Source: an uncultured Pelagibacteraceae bacterium
GTDB lineage: Bacteria; Pseudomonadota; Alphaproteobacteria; Pelagibacterales; Pelagibacteraceae
NCBI GenBank assembly: GCA_902596975.1
Contig: CACJWS010000008.1
Location: forward strand, 1-55,357
Reading direction: 5' to 3'
Length of the DNA: 55,357 nucleotides
Under the pieces are notes generated by a model. That model searched no databases and was not told where the DNA came from. It saw nothing but the letters and a program-made list of their open reading frames with translations. Within the stretch, counting starts at the first letter, position 1. The number at the start of each line of letters is the position of its first letter. A program made the position numbers and the translations under genes. Of the stretch, positions 43,500-52,681 are shown piece by piece.

Positions 43500-44947
43500 T
43501 AATATTTTCTCCAAAACGATGGAATGAATAATACTAGAATTGCAAATAATTCCAACCTTCCAAGTATCATTGCAACACTAAGGATCCATTTAGAAAAGTC
43601 AGAAAGGCTCGAAAAACTCCCATTAGGTCCAATAATATCACCTAAACCTGGCCCAACATTTGAAATTGACGTTGCTGCAGCCGAAATAGCAGTTATAAAA
43701 TTTAACCCATCAAGTGATAACAGAGCTGTCACAATAAAAAATATTAAAATATAAAGAAAAATAAATGAGATTATTGAGTCCATGAATTTTTCATCCACAT
43801 TGTTATTTTGATATTTAATTTTGAAAATTCCTCGAGGGTAAATTATTTTTTTCAGTTGGTTTGATATAAATTGATATAAAATTTGAACTCTAAAAATCTT
43901 TATTCCACAAGTTGTAGAACCTGCACATCCTCCGATGAACATTAAAATTATAAAATATACTAATGGAAATTGACCCCAATTACTAAAATTTTCGGTAGCA
44001 TATCCTGTTCCAGTCAAAATAGAAATTATATTAAAGCTAACTGACAAAAAACTTATCTCAGTTAAGCTTTTATTTATAACAGATAAATAAAAAAACATAA
44101 AAAGAATTGAAATAATAACTAAAATTATGAAAGTTTTTATTTGTGTATCTTTGAAAAATATTCTTTTATCTCCAGCTAAGTATTTGATGTAACTAATAAA
44201 AGGTATACTTCCAAGAATAATAAATATTATTGCATTAATTTCTATTAACGAGCTATTAAAATAACCTATAGATTCATTATAATTTGCAAAACCCCCAGTT
44301 GCTATTGTTGTCATAGCATGCACGATGCTATCAAAAAAACTCATCCCAAATATAAAATAAAAAAAAGCACAAGTTAAAGTTAATAAGGAATATATAGACA
44401 ATAATCTCAGAGAAACTTCTTTAGTTTTAGGAAAAATTTTTTCAGAAGTATCATTAGATGAAATATTGAAAAGTTGCATACCTCCTATATTCATTAAAGG
44501 CATTAAAGTAATTGCCATTACGATAATTCCAATACCACCAAACCACTGTAACATTCCTCTCCAAAGTAATATCGCTTTAGATGTTTCATTTAAATTTGTG
44601 ATAATTGTAGATCCTGTTGTTGTAATACCAGACATGCTTTCAAAAAAAGCATCTGTAAAACTCAAATCCGTACTAGAAAAAATTAAAGGTAAAGAACCAA
44701 ATATAGCAATACTTAACCACGAAAGTGCTGTGAGCAAAAAAGCTTGAGGTAAACTTATCTTTCTATCGTGATCATAATTAGAAATGAAAAATAAAAATCC
44801 AAAAACAATAGTAACAATCATTGATCCGATAAATCCTGCATCAATTTGATCAAATATTAATTGAACCAAAATAGGTACAATCATTGAAAGACCTAAAATA
44901 ATTTGCAAAACCCCTAATGTAAAAAAGACAGTTTTATAATTGGACAT
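43499..44947 (-). CDS. trkH: Potassium uptake channel subunit TrkH
   Basis: TrkH/KtrB proteins form K+ channels gated by a cytoplasmic RCK protein such as TrkA. The 482-residue membrane protein has the four pore loops visible as ITTTGSTII, IATGGFANY, LTGTGYATEN and ISNVGPGLGD, each with the selectivity-filter glycine, between paired hydrophobic helices. No trkA is in the window. It ends in a one-base TAATG overlap with the AmpG-like gene and is divergent from lysS. Confidence 0.94.
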   Translation of the reverse strand: MSNYKTVFFTLGVLQIILGLSMIVPILVQLIFDQIDAGFIGSMIVTIVFGFLFFISNYDHDRKISLPQAFLLTALSWLSIAIFGSLPLIFSSTDLSFTDAFFESMSGITTTGSTIITNLNETSKAILLWRGMLQWFGGIGIIVMAITLMPLMNIGGMQLFNISSNDTSEKIFPKTKEVSLRLLSIYSLLTLTCAFFYFIFGMSFFDSIVHAMTTIATGGFANYNESIGYFNSSLIEINAIIFIILGSIPFISYIKYLAGDKRIFFKDTQIKTFIILVIISILFMFFYLSVINKSLTEISFLSVSFNIISILTGTGYATENFSNWGQFPLVYFIILMFIGGCAGSTTCGIKIFRVQILYQFISNQLKKIIYPRGIFKIKYQNNNVDEKFMDSIISFIFLYILIFFIVTALLSLDGLNFITAISAAATSISNVGPGLGDIIGPNGSFSSLSDFSKWILSVAMILGRLELFAILVLFIPSFWRKY

Positions 44948-45033
44948 TTTGAATGGACATTATTTTATGGTAAATAAATTTCAACTCTATATGAATTATT
45001 AAAAAGGCTGATATTAAGGATATTTAAGTAGTT

Positions 45034-46602
45034 GTGATTGACAAAACAAATTTTGACAAAACAAACGCCTGGCCATTTGTTGAGGCTAAAAAGCTATTAA
45101 GAGAGAGAAAATCGAACATAGAAAAAAAAAATAAAATAGTTTTACAAACTGGTTATGGTCCTAGTGGTCTACCACATATAGGTACATTTGGAGAAGTTGC
45201 AAGGACGACAATGATTGTCAACGCTCTTGATCATTTAACAGATATTCCAAAGGAAATTATTACATTTTCTGATGATATGGATGGTCTTAGAAAAGTACCT
45301 GAAAATGTTCCAAATCAAGAAAAGCTCAAAAATAATCTTCACAAACCTTTAACGGATGTCCCCGATCCATTTGAAAAGTTTAGTAGTTTTGGAGAACATA
45401 ATAATAATATGTTGAAACAATTTCTTGATAATTTTAAATTTAAATATTCATTTAAAAGTTCTACAGAACTCTACAAGTCTGGTTATTTTAATGACACCCT
45501 AAAATTAGTTCTAGAAAATTATGAAAAAATTATGGAAATAATTCTTCCAACTTTAGGCAAAGAAAGACAGAAAACCTATTCTCCCTTTTTACCAATATGC
45601 CCAGAAACTGGAAAAGTTCTTGAAATACCCGTTTTAGAAATTGATTCTAAATCTTCTAAAATCATATTTGATAATAATGGATCAAAATTGGAAAAAAGTA
45701 TTTTAGACGGGAACTGCAAATTGCAATGGAAAGTTGATTGGGCAATGAGATGGTACGCTTTAGATGTTGATTTTGAAATGTATGGAAAGGATTTAATAGA
45801 GAGTGCAATTCTTTCAACTAAGATTATTAAAACATTAGGTAAATCTAACCCATCTGGTTTTGCGTATGAACTTTTTTTGGACGAAAAAGGTGAAAAAATA
45901 TCTAAATCAAAAGGTAATGGAGTAACTATAGATGAATGGCTGAATTATGCATCTCCTCAAAGTCTATCTCTTTACATGTATCAAAATCCAAAAAGAGCAA
46001 AAAAATTGTACAGAGAAGTTGTTCCAAAAGCTGTTGATGAATATCTAGATTTTATAGAAAAAGGAAAAACTCAAAATGATTTGCAGAAGTTAATGAATCC
46101 AGTTTGGCATGTACATAATGGATCAATGCCAGAGGAAAATACAATTATGACTTTTTCAATGCTTTTAAATTTAGTTGAAACAAGTAATGCGGACAGCAAA
46201 CAATTACTTTGGAAATTTGTAAAAAAATACAAGTCAGAAATTAATGAAAATGATCATCCAATTTTTGATAATTTAATTGAATATGCAATAAAATATTTCA
46301 ATGATGTTATAAAAACAAAAAAAATTTACAAAACTCCAAATGAAAAAGAGAAACTTGCACTGAAAGCATTAATTAAGTCTTTAGATAATTGTAATGATAA
46401 AATGGCTCCTGAAGATATTCAGACAAATATTTTTACTGTGGGAAAAGAAAATGGTTATAAAGAAAATTTAAGAGAATGGTTTAAGCTTATCTATGAGGTT
46501 GTATTTGGTGACGAAAATGGACCCAGAATGGGCTTCTTCATTAGTTTTTTTGGAGTAAATGAAACCAAAGAATTGATAAAAAAAAAGGTTGAAAATGTTT
46601 AA
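45034..46602 (+). CDS. lysS: Lysyl-tRNA synthetase, class I
   Basis: This is the archaeal-type class I LysRS, the form used by many alphaproteobacteria in place of the class II enzyme. The 522-residue protein has NAWPFVEAKKLLRER at the N-terminus, the HIGH motif variant PSGLPHIGTFGE, and the KMSKS motif KISKSKGNG. The start is GTG (45034); the next Met is internal to the Rossmann domain. AAGGA lies 13 bases upstream, farther than usual. It overlaps pyrD by 8 bases. Confidence 0.96.
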   Translation: MIDKTNFDKTNAWPFVEAKKLLRERKSNIEKKNKIVLQTGYGPSGLPHIGTFGEVARTTMIVNALDHLTDIPKEIITFSDDMDGLRKVPENVPNQEKLKNNLHKPLTDVPDPFEKFSSFGEHNNNMLKQFLDNFKFKYSFKSSTELYKSGYFNDTLKLVLENYEKIMEIILPTLGKERQKTYSPFLPICPETGKVLEIPVLEIDSKSSKIIFDNNGSKLEKSILDGNCKLQWKVDWAMRWYALDVDFEMYGKDLIESAILSTKIIKTLGKSNPSGFAYELFLDEKGEKISKSKGNGVTIDEWLNYASPQSLSLYMYQNPKRAKKLYREVVPKAVDEYLDFIEKGKTQNDLQKLMNPVWHVHNGSMPEENTIMTFSMLLNLVETSNADSKQLLWKFVKKYKSEINENDHPIFDNLIEYAIKYFNDVIKTKKIYKTPNEKEKLALKALIKSLDNCNDKMAPEDIQTNIFTVGKENGYKENLREWFKLIYEVVFGDENGPRMGFFISFFGVNETKELIKKKVENV

Positions 46603-47635
46603 TCTTATAAGACCTTTTATATTTAAATTTAGCCCTGAAGTTGCACACACGCTAGCAATAAAGGCTTTAAAGTTAAATCAGATACCAGCTATAGATAAAA
46701 CAACCAGAGTTACTATCCAAACTAAATTTTTAAACAAAACCTTAAATTCTCCTCTAGGTGTTGCTGCTGGATTTGATAAAAATGCAGAAGTTTACAATCC
46801 TCTATACAAACTAGGATTTGGTTTTGTTGAGGTAGGTACAATTACACCTAAACCACAAATAGGAAATCCGAAGCCAAGAGTGTTCAGATTGGAGGAAGAT
46901 GAGGCTTTAATTAATAGACTTGGATTTAACAATATTGGATCAGAAGAAAGTAAAAAAAATATTGAAAATAATTCACCTAATGGATTGCTTGGTATTAATA
47001 TAGGACCTAATAAAGATACTGAAAACAGAGTTGAAGATTATTTAATTTGTTTCAGAAAATTTCATAATTTAGCAGACTATATTACAATTAATATCTCTTC
47101 TCCTAACACAGAAAATTTAAGAAACTTTCACAAAAATGAAGAGTTAGATAATCTTTTAAAATGCATAAATGAAGAAAAGAAAAATTTAAATTCAAATGTG
47201 CCAATAGCAGTCAAAGTATCTCCTGATATTGATGAAAAAAGTATTGATGAAATCTCAGAACTTTTTTTAAAATATAATGTTAAAATAGTTATAGTTTCAA
47301 ATACGACAGATAGAAATAGAGAAAATATATCTAATATAAATAAATTAGAGAAAGGCGGTTTGTCTGGAAAACCACTTGAAAATATCTCTAATGAATTGAT
47401 TAATAAATTTTTTAAATTAGTTGGAAAAAAAATCTTAATAATTGGAGTTGGAGGCGTTGACTCTGCCGATGGCGTTTTTAATAAAATTGTAAGCGGTGCA
47501 ACTCTTGTGCAATTGTATACAGGTATGGTTTATAAAGGACCAACTATTGCTTCAAAGATTAATAAAGATCTCGACGAAATTGTAAAAAGAGAAGGTTTTA
47601 AAAATATTTCTGAAGCTATTGGAACAAAAAATTAA
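46595..47635 (+). CDS. pyrD: Dihydroorotate dehydrogenase (class 2, quinone)
   Basis: PyrD oxidises dihydroorotate to orotate in pyrimidine synthesis, passing electrons to quinone at the membrane. The protein has the N-terminal membrane-associating segment MFNLIRPFIFKFSPEVAHTL of class 2 enzymes, SPLGVAAGFDKNAE (FMN), GFVEVGTITPKPQ, NISSPNTENLRNF with the catalytic region, and GVGGVDSADGVF. I place the start at ATG 46595 (346 residues); a TTG two codons upstream is less likely. It overlaps the end of lysS by 8 bases. Confidence 0.96.
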   Translation: MFNLIRPFIFKFSPEVAHTLAIKALKLNQIPAIDKTTRVTIQTKFLNKTLNSPLGVAAGFDKNAEVYNPLYKLGFGFVEVGTITPKPQIGNPKPRVFRLEEDEALINRLGFNNIGSEESKKNIENNSPNGLLGINIGPNKDTENRVEDYLICFRKFHNLADYITINISSPNTENLRNFHKNEELDNLLKCINEEKKNLNSNVPIAVKVSPDIDEKSIDEISELFLKYNVKIVIVSNTTDRNRENISNINKLEKGGLSGKPLENISNELINKFFKLVGKKILIIGVGGVDSADGVFNKIVSGATLVQLYTGMVYKGPTIASKINKDLDEIVKREGFKNISEAIGTKN

Positions 47636-47637
47636 TC

Positions 47638-47666
47638 TTGACTGGTATTCTTTAAGACCATATACA
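47638..47666 (+). promoter_or_regulatory. Possible promoter of rpmB with very short leader
   Basis: TTGACT (47638-47643), a 17-base spacer and TATACA (47661-47666) lie directly ahead of rpmB. The -35 matches 5 of 6, the -10 4 of 6. If used, transcription would begin about 6 bases before the ATG at 47679, giving a nearly leaderless mRNA. Confidence 0.45.
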
Positions 47667-47678
47667 TCTTGAAAATTT

Positions 47679-47960
47679 ATGTCTAAAAAATGCGAACTTA
47701 CTGGTAAAATCCCTCTAAAAGGCCATAATGTTAGTCACGCTAACAATAAAACTAAGAGAAGATTTCTTCCAAATTTAAAGAAAGTAAAATTTAAAAGTGA
47801 ACTTTTAAAAAAATCTATGAGATTAACAGTTTCAAATGCAGGTGTTAGATCTGTAGATAAAAAAGGTAGCTTTGATAATTTCTTAAAATCTGCAAAATCA
47901 AGAGATTTATCGTTAAGATTAAAAAAGCTTAAAAAATCAATAATCGCAAAAACAGCATAA
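47679..47960 (+). CDS. rpmB: 50S ribosomal protein L28
   Basis: L28 is a small 50S protein; this one has 93 residues. The family pattern [29 protein letters not shown] is visible in parts ([19 protein letters not shown]), followed by [17 protein letters not shown]. One base is shared with the following transporter gene. Confidence 0.96.
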   Translation: MSKKCELTGKIPLKGHNVSHANNKTKRRFLPNLKKVKFKSELLKKSMRLTVSNAGVRSVDKKGSFDNFLKSAKSRDLSLRLKKLKKSIIAKTA

Positions 47961-48508
47961 TGAATAAAGTTTTCCTTACTCTCTCATTTTTAATGGGATT
48001 GGTTGTGCTAGCATCTAATTATTTAGTTCAATTTCCCATAAAATATTACGGTTTAGAGGAAATTTTAACTTACGGTGCTTTTAGTTATCCAATTGCATTT
48101 TTAATTACAGATTTAGCCAACAGATCCTTTGGAAAATTAGTAGCTAGAAAAATTGTTTATATAGGCTTCACAATTGGAATTTTGTTTACTTTAATATTTT
48201 CAACTAATTTTACTGATCTTATTTCTATAAGAATAGCAATTGGTTCAGGAACAGCTTTTATAATTGCTCAACTTTTAGATGTTCAGATATTTGATCAATT
48301 AAGACAAAAAAAGTGGTTTATAGCACCTTTAACATCTTCTTTGATAGGTTCAACTGTTGATACTATTTTATTTTTCTCAATATCATTCTATGGAACGGGA
48401 ATTCCTTGGGTAACTTTATCGTTAGGAGATCTTGCGGTAAAAATATTTGTAGCTCTTGTAATGTTGATACCTTTTAGATTATTACTCGGCACACTAAAAG
48501 CAGCATAA
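47960..48508 (+). CDS. yhhQ: Queuosine precursor transporter (YhhQ/VUT family)
   Basis: This is a 182-residue membrane protein with about six hydrophobic segments. Characteristic stretches are GAFSYPIAFLITDLANRSFGK, RIAIGSGTAFIIAQLLDVQIFDQLR, and FFSISFYG, matching the VUT/YhhQ family that imports queuosine precursors such as preQ0 or preQ1. No queuosine synthesis genes are in the window. It starts on the last base of rpmB and its stop abuts the stop of the convergent aguA. Confidence 0.87.
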   Translation: MNKVFLTLSFLMGLVVLASNYLVQFPIKYYGLEEILTYGAFSYPIAFLITDLANRSFGKLVARKIVYIGFTIGILFTLIFSTNFTDLISIRIAIGSGTAFIIAQLLDVQIFDQLRQKKWFIAPLTSSLIGSTVDTILFFSISFYGTGIPWVTLSLGDLAVKIFVALVMLIPFRLLLGTLKAA

Positions 48509-49561
48509 CTAAATTTTAGGTTCTTGTTGGGTCATGCAATGTATTGCACCAAATCCCCATATCAATTTGCTACAGTCAACTGTTTCGATTTTTCTATTTC
48601 TAAAGTAATTTTTGAAAATTTTAATTGCAATATTGTCTTCTTTTACTTTGAATATTGGAAGAATTATTTTTTTATTACAAATATAAAAATTCATATAACT
48701 TGCAGGAACTCTAGTATTCTCAATATAAATTGGTGAAGGCATAGGAACTTTTATAATTTTGAATTTATTTCCTTTCTCACATTTACTTTCTTTCAATATA
48801 TTTAAATTCTTATTTAAGTTTTTGTAATTTATATCTTTTTTATTATTTTCAACCGCAGTCATAATCGTATTTCTTGAAACAAATCTTGATATGTCATCAA
48901 CATGTCCATGCGTGTCATCGCCAGCGATTCCTTTTTTAAGCCATATAAAGTTTTTTATATTTAAGTATTTATTAAACATTTTTTCGTAGTCTTTTTTTTT
49001 AAAATTTTTATTTCTTTCTTGAATTTTGCTTAACAAACATTCTTCAGTTAATAAAATTGTACCTGAGCCATTTACATCAAATGCCCCTCCTTCCATGATT
49101 ATTTTTCTAATTCTGCCTTTTTTTTTGATTATTGGATCAATCTTTTTAAAATTAGCAATTTTACTAATACTATTATTGATTTTATTGTCATTTTTATAAT
49201 TTTTATACTTTGACCATCCGTTAAAACCAAAATTTAGTATTACTTTTTTCTTTTCGACCTTGTTTGTTATAAATATGGGTCCAGAATCTCTTAACCATAT
49301 TCTATCAGTTTTAATATAGTGGAAGTTGATATTTTTGATTTTATTAAGTTTTATTAATTTTTTTATATTTTTTATATTTTTGCTAACGATTAAGTTAATT
49401 TTTTGATTTTTTGAAATTTTTTTTATAATCTTTAAAATTACTTCAGGAATAAATTGATATAATCCAGGCCAATCATTTTTATTATAAGGCCAAGCAATCC
49501 AAACTGAATTTTGAGGCTCCCATTCAGCCGGCATTCTAAATCCATTAAAGTTTTCATTCAT
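48509..49561 (-). CDS. aguA: Agmatine deiminase
   Basis: AguA hydrolyses agmatine to N-carbamoylputrescine and ammonia. The 350-residue peptidylarginine-deiminase-fold protein has FRMPAEWEPQNSVWIAWPYNKNDWP at the N-terminus in part (MPAEWEPQNSVWIAWP), RIWLRDSGPIFI, IIMEGGAFDVNGSGTILLTEEC in part, the catalytic His in GDDTHGHVDDISRF and the catalytic Cys342 in GAIHCMTQQEP. It overlaps aguB by 8 bases (ATGAATGA). The two enzymes together convert agmatine to putrescine. Confidence 0.93.
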   Translation of the reverse strand: MNENFNGFRMPAEWEPQNSVWIAWPYNKNDWPGLYQFIPEVILKIIKKISKNQKINLIVSKNIKNIKKLIKLNKIKNINFHYIKTDRIWLRDSGPIFITNKVEKKKVILNFGFNGWSKYKNYKNDNKINNSISKIANFKKIDPIIKKKGRIRKIIMEGGAFDVNGSGTILLTEECLLSKIQERNKNFKKKDYEKMFNKYLNIKNFIWLKKGIAGDDTHGHVDDISRFVSRNTIMTAVENNKKDINYKNLNKNLNILKESKCEKGNKFKIIKVPMPSPIYIENTRVPASYMNFYICNKKIILPIFKVKEDNIAIKIFKNYFRNRKIETVDCSKLIWGFGAIHCMTQQEPKI

Positions 49562-50435
49562 CTGCAGGATTTTTTAGTATGCCTTTATAAAAATCGATTC
49601 TTCTATCTCTTAAAAAAGGCCAATGCTCTCTGGCTAAATCAATTTTTTTATAGTTTATTTCACGAATTAAAATTTCTTCTTTTTTATTCCCAAGTTTCCC
49701 AATTACTTGCCCACTAGGATCTATGATCATTGAGTTTCCCCAGAATTCTATTTTCTTCTTACCTTTTTTTTCTGTTCCAACTCTATTTATAGCAACCACA
49801 TAAGTACCATTTGCGATTGCGTGAGATTTTTGCATTGTTATCCAAGAGTCTAGTTGAGATTTTCCAAATTTTTTTTTCTCTTTAGGATGCCATCCAATAG
49901 CAGTAGGGTAAAAAATTATTTGTGCACCTTTAAGTGCAGTCAATCTTGCAGCTTCCGGAAACCATTGATCCCAACAAATTAAAGGTCCAATTTTACCAAA
50001 TTTTGTTTTAACAGATTTGAAACCTAAATCTCCAGGAGTAAAATAAAATTTTTCATAATAACCAGGATCATCTGGTATATGCATTTTTCTATATTTCGAT
50101 AAAATTTTACCTTTCTCGCTAATAACGATACTAGTATTATGATAGAAGCCATGTGTTTTTTTTTCAAATAATGAAATCATTAATACTATTTGTAAATCTT
50201 TGGCTAATTCACAAAATATTTTTGTAGTTCTGCCAGGTATTTTTTCCGCTAGCTTAAAGTTGGAATGACTTTCTGTTTGACAAAAATAATTTGATAAAAA
50301 TAGTTCTGGTACACAAATTATTTTAGCTTTTTTTGATGCTGCTTTTTTTATGTTTTTAATAGCTGAATTTATATTTTTTTGAATATTATCTGAAATTTTA
50401 CTTTGAATAATTCCAATTTTTACTTTTTTGATCAT
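49554..50435 (-). CDS. aguB: N-carbamoylputrescine amidohydrolase
   Basis: AguB cleaves N-carbamoylputrescine to putrescine, CO2 and ammonia. The 293-residue nitrilase-family protein has the Glu-Lys-Cys triad: Glu44 in CVPELFLSNYFCQTE, Lys117 in SKYRKMHIPDDPGYYEKFYF and Cys154 in GPLICWDQWFPEAARL. The FCQTE and MHIPDDPGYYEKFYF segments are typical of plant and bacterial N-carbamoylputrescine amidases. It overlaps aguA by 8 bases and starts 3 bases after the DHS-like gene. Confidence 0.93.
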   Translation of the reverse strand: MIKKVKIGIIQSKISDNIQKNINSAIKNIKKAASKKAKIICVPELFLSNYFCQTESHSNFKLAEKIPGRTTKIFCELAKDLQIVLMISLFEKKTHGFYHNTSIVISEKGKILSKYRKMHIPDDPGYYEKFYFTPGDLGFKSVKTKFGKIGPLICWDQWFPEAARLTALKGAQIIFYPTAIGWHPKEKKKFGKSQLDSWITMQKSHAIANGTYVVAINRVGTEKKGKKKIEFWGNSMIIDPSGQVIGKLGNKKEEILIREINYKKIDLAREHWPFLRDRRIDFYKGILKNPADE

Positions 50436-50438
50436 CTA

Positions 50439-51479
50439 TCAAAATATTTTGGAAAAGTTTTTTCTGTCTCTATTTTTCCATTCTCCAGTATGATAGGCGT
50501 CACTTGCTATTAATGGTAAAACACTGGTAGCTTCAGCAAATACCATTTGTTCTTTGGTAGTATCAACCTTACCCCATGAACTTGCTTCTTTTAATGTTGA
50601 ACTACTGCAAGCTCCATCTCTTGAGTCAGCAACAGTAATTTGTATTGCATATTTGTGCATATTTACATTTTTTCCCAAAAGTTCAGCACAAATTACCGTG
50701 TCTTGTATAAAGTTTTTAGGAACTCCACCACCAATCATGAATAATCCCGACCCTTTAGATTTAATTTTAATCTCTGTTAGTTCTCTAAATTCTCTAATTG
50801 AGTCTATTGTAATATGATTTTTTGGATTTCTCTCTTGATGCATGACTAATCCAAAACCTGCACTTGAGTCTGTAAATGCAGGACAGAATATAGGTACATC
50901 GTTATCAAAAGCTGTTTCAATTAAAGAACCTTTCTTTTTAGAATTAGTTTTTAGATATTTGCCAATCTCATTAATAAATTCTCTCGACGTGTAAGACTTC
51001 GGCTCAAGTTTGTCTGCTATTTCTCCTATTGTTTTATCACAAACCTGGAGCTCCTCTTCATCGATGTAAGTATCATAAATCCTATCTATATAATTGTCTC
51101 TAAGTTCATTATCATTTTGATATTGTGATCCTTGGTAATGTTTAAATCCAAGCGCTTCAAAAAAATCCATATCTATTATAGATGCTCCAGTTGCTACAAT
51201 TGCATCTACCATGTTGTATTTAACCATATCTCTATAAATATGCATACATCCAGCGGCAGAAGTAGACCCTGCAAGAGTTAAGAATATTGTACAATCTTTA
51301 TCTTTAAGCATTTCATTATATATCTTGGATGCATTAGCAGTTTCTCTTGAAACAAAAGACATTTTTTCCATAGAAGATATAATTTTTCTAGAGTCAAAAG
51401 ATGTAATATCAATATGTTCAACCTCTTTACTTAAAAAGTCTTTTTTTCTGTTATGATTAAGATTTTTTGTATCTGACAT
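50439..51479 (-). CDS. Deoxyhypusine synthase-like protein
   Basis: This is a 346-residue member of the deoxyhypusine synthase (DHS) family. DHS uses NAD to move the aminobutyl group of spermidine to a lysine of eIF5A. Recognisable segments are LTLAGSTSAAGCMHIYRDMVK, GASIIDMDFFEALGFKHYQGS in part, FCPAFTDSSAGFGLV, MIGGGVPKNFIQDT, and the catalytic-lysine motif SSWGK (Lys304). Bacteria lack eIF5A, and none is encoded here, so true hypusination is unlikely. Plant homospermidine synthase arose from DHS, so a polyamine aminobutyl transferase role (for example homospermidine formation) is reasonable. The operon with aguA, aguB and a decarboxylase supports a polyamine substrate. Confidence 0.85.
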   Translation of the reverse strand: MSDTKNLNHNRKKDFLSKEVEHIDITSFDSRKIISSMEKMSFVSRETANASKIYNEMLKDKDCTIFLTLAGSTSAAGCMHIYRDMVKYNMVDAIVATGASIIDMDFFEALGFKHYQGSQYQNDNELRDNYIDRIYDTYIDEEELQVCDKTIGEIADKLEPKSYTSREFINEIGKYLKTNSKKKGSLIETAFDNDVPIFCPAFTDSSAGFGLVMHQERNPKNHITIDSIREFRELTEIKIKSKGSGLFMIGGGVPKNFIQDTVICAELLGKNVNMHKYAIQITVADSRDGACSSSTLKEASSWGKVDTTKEQMVFAEATSVLPLIASDAYHTGEWKNRDRKNFSKIF

Positions 51480-52657
51480 TATGCAACAAGAAACTCTTTA
51501 TATGTTTCTTTGTCATACATCGTCATTATTGGATAATCACATACTTCGTAAATACTATCAGAATAATATCCATTAAATTGAGTTCTAAATGTCAATCCGT
51601 ATGCTCCTAATTGACCTAATTCAATGTAATCACCTTCTTTAATATTATTAGGTAGAATAAAAGGTCCCTTCATATAATCCATGCTATCACATGTTGGTCC
51701 ATAAAAATCAAATGAAGTCAATTTTTTTGATATAATTCTTCCACTTGTAATTATCCTTGATGGATAAACTATATTAGGCACACCTGCATCAAATAAAGTT
51801 CCGTATGTTCCATCATTTATATATAGCTTTTGTTTTTTCCTTAAGTTTACTCTCACAATTGTCGAACCACTTTCTGCAACAATTGCTCGACCTGGCTCAC
51901 ATATAATTTCTGGTTTTTTTTCTAATTTTAATTTATTTAATGAATTTTTTATTTCCTCAAAATAAGAGTCTAATGATTTAGGAACTAAGTCAGGATAGAT
52001 TGTTGGAAATCCTCCACCTATATTTATAACATCTGGAACTATTTTTGTTTTTTTTATTATATATTTAATTTCATTAATCCCTTTTGAATAGGATATTGGA
52101 TGCATACATTGCGAACCCACATGAAAACTTAATCCTATTTTTTTTGCATACTGTTTTGTTAATCTATAAAGCCCTATTGCTTCAGAAGTTTGTGCGCCAA
52201 ATTTTTTAGATAAATCTATTTCTGCGTGTTCATTAGAAACTGCAACTCTCACAAATAACTCTAAATCCTTAGCTTGATTAGTACTATTAAGAATTTTTGT
52301 TAATTCATCTTTTGTATCTATTGAAAAAGTCTTAATATTATATTTGAAATATGCTTCGTTTATACTTTCCTTGCTTTTTACGGTATGCATGTAGGAGCAT
52401 TTTGCATCTGGGCTAACACTTCTAATTGCCTCAACTTCTTTAATTGAAGCGATATCAAAATCATTAATTCCACTTTCCACGATAGTTTTTAATACTAATG
52501 GATGCGGGTTAGTTTTAACTGCATATAGGATCTTACCAGGAAATTTATTCTGAAAAAATTTAGAAGCTATGTTTATAGAATCTCTTCTAATACAATAAAC
52601 AGGTTCTGTTGGTTTCAGTTGATTTACCAATTTATCAACTGATTTAAATTTTTGCAT
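51479..52657 (-). CDS. ODC-type PLP-dependent basic amino acid decarboxylase
   Basis: This is a 392-residue fold-type III (alanine-racemase-like) decarboxylase of the eukaryotic ODC family. PLP Lys48 lies in ILYAVKTNPHPLV. Further motifs are SFHVGSQ, INIGGGFPTIYP, CEPGRAIVAESG (PLP phosphate), YINDGTYGTLFDAG and the catalytic Cys323 in GPTCDSMD. Ornithine would yield putrescine directly; arginine would yield agmatine, which the neighbouring AguA and AguB consume. The Asp in LFDAG aligns with the ODC substrate-binding Asp, mildly favouring ornithine or lysine. A GGAG ribosome site precedes the ATG, and the TAATG overlap couples it to the DHS-like gene. Confidence 0.85.
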   Translation of the reverse strand: MQKFKSVDKLVNQLKPTEPVYCIRRDSINIASKFFQNKFPGKILYAVKTNPHPLVLKTIVESGINDFDIASIKEVEAIRSVSPDAKCSYMHTVKSKESINEAYFKYNIKTFSIDTKDELTKILNSTNQAKDLELFVRVAVSNEHAEIDLSKKFGAQTSEAIGLYRLTKQYAKKIGLSFHVGSQCMHPISYSKGINEIKYIIKKTKIVPDVINIGGGFPTIYPDLVPKSLDSYFEEIKNSLNKLKLEKKPEIICEPGRAIVAESGSTIVRVNLRKKQKLYINDGTYGTLFDAGVPNIVYPSRIITSGRIISKKLTSFDFYGPTCDSMDYMKGPFILPNNIKEGDYIELGQLGAYGLTFRTQFNGYYSDSIYEVCDYPIMTMYDKETYKEFLVA

Positions 52658-52681
52658 TTAAAGCTCCAAAAAAAATTTAAC

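Noticed and set aside
43500..43514. TTG at 43514 as start of the AmpG-like gene
   Set aside because: The GGAG that would be codon 2 and its surroundings serves better as the ribosome site for ATG 43499, which forms a TAATG junction with trkH.
46589..46594. TTG at 46589 as pyrD start
   Set aside because: An ATG two codons downstream gives the typical MFNLIRPF start; the TTG adds nothing recognisable.
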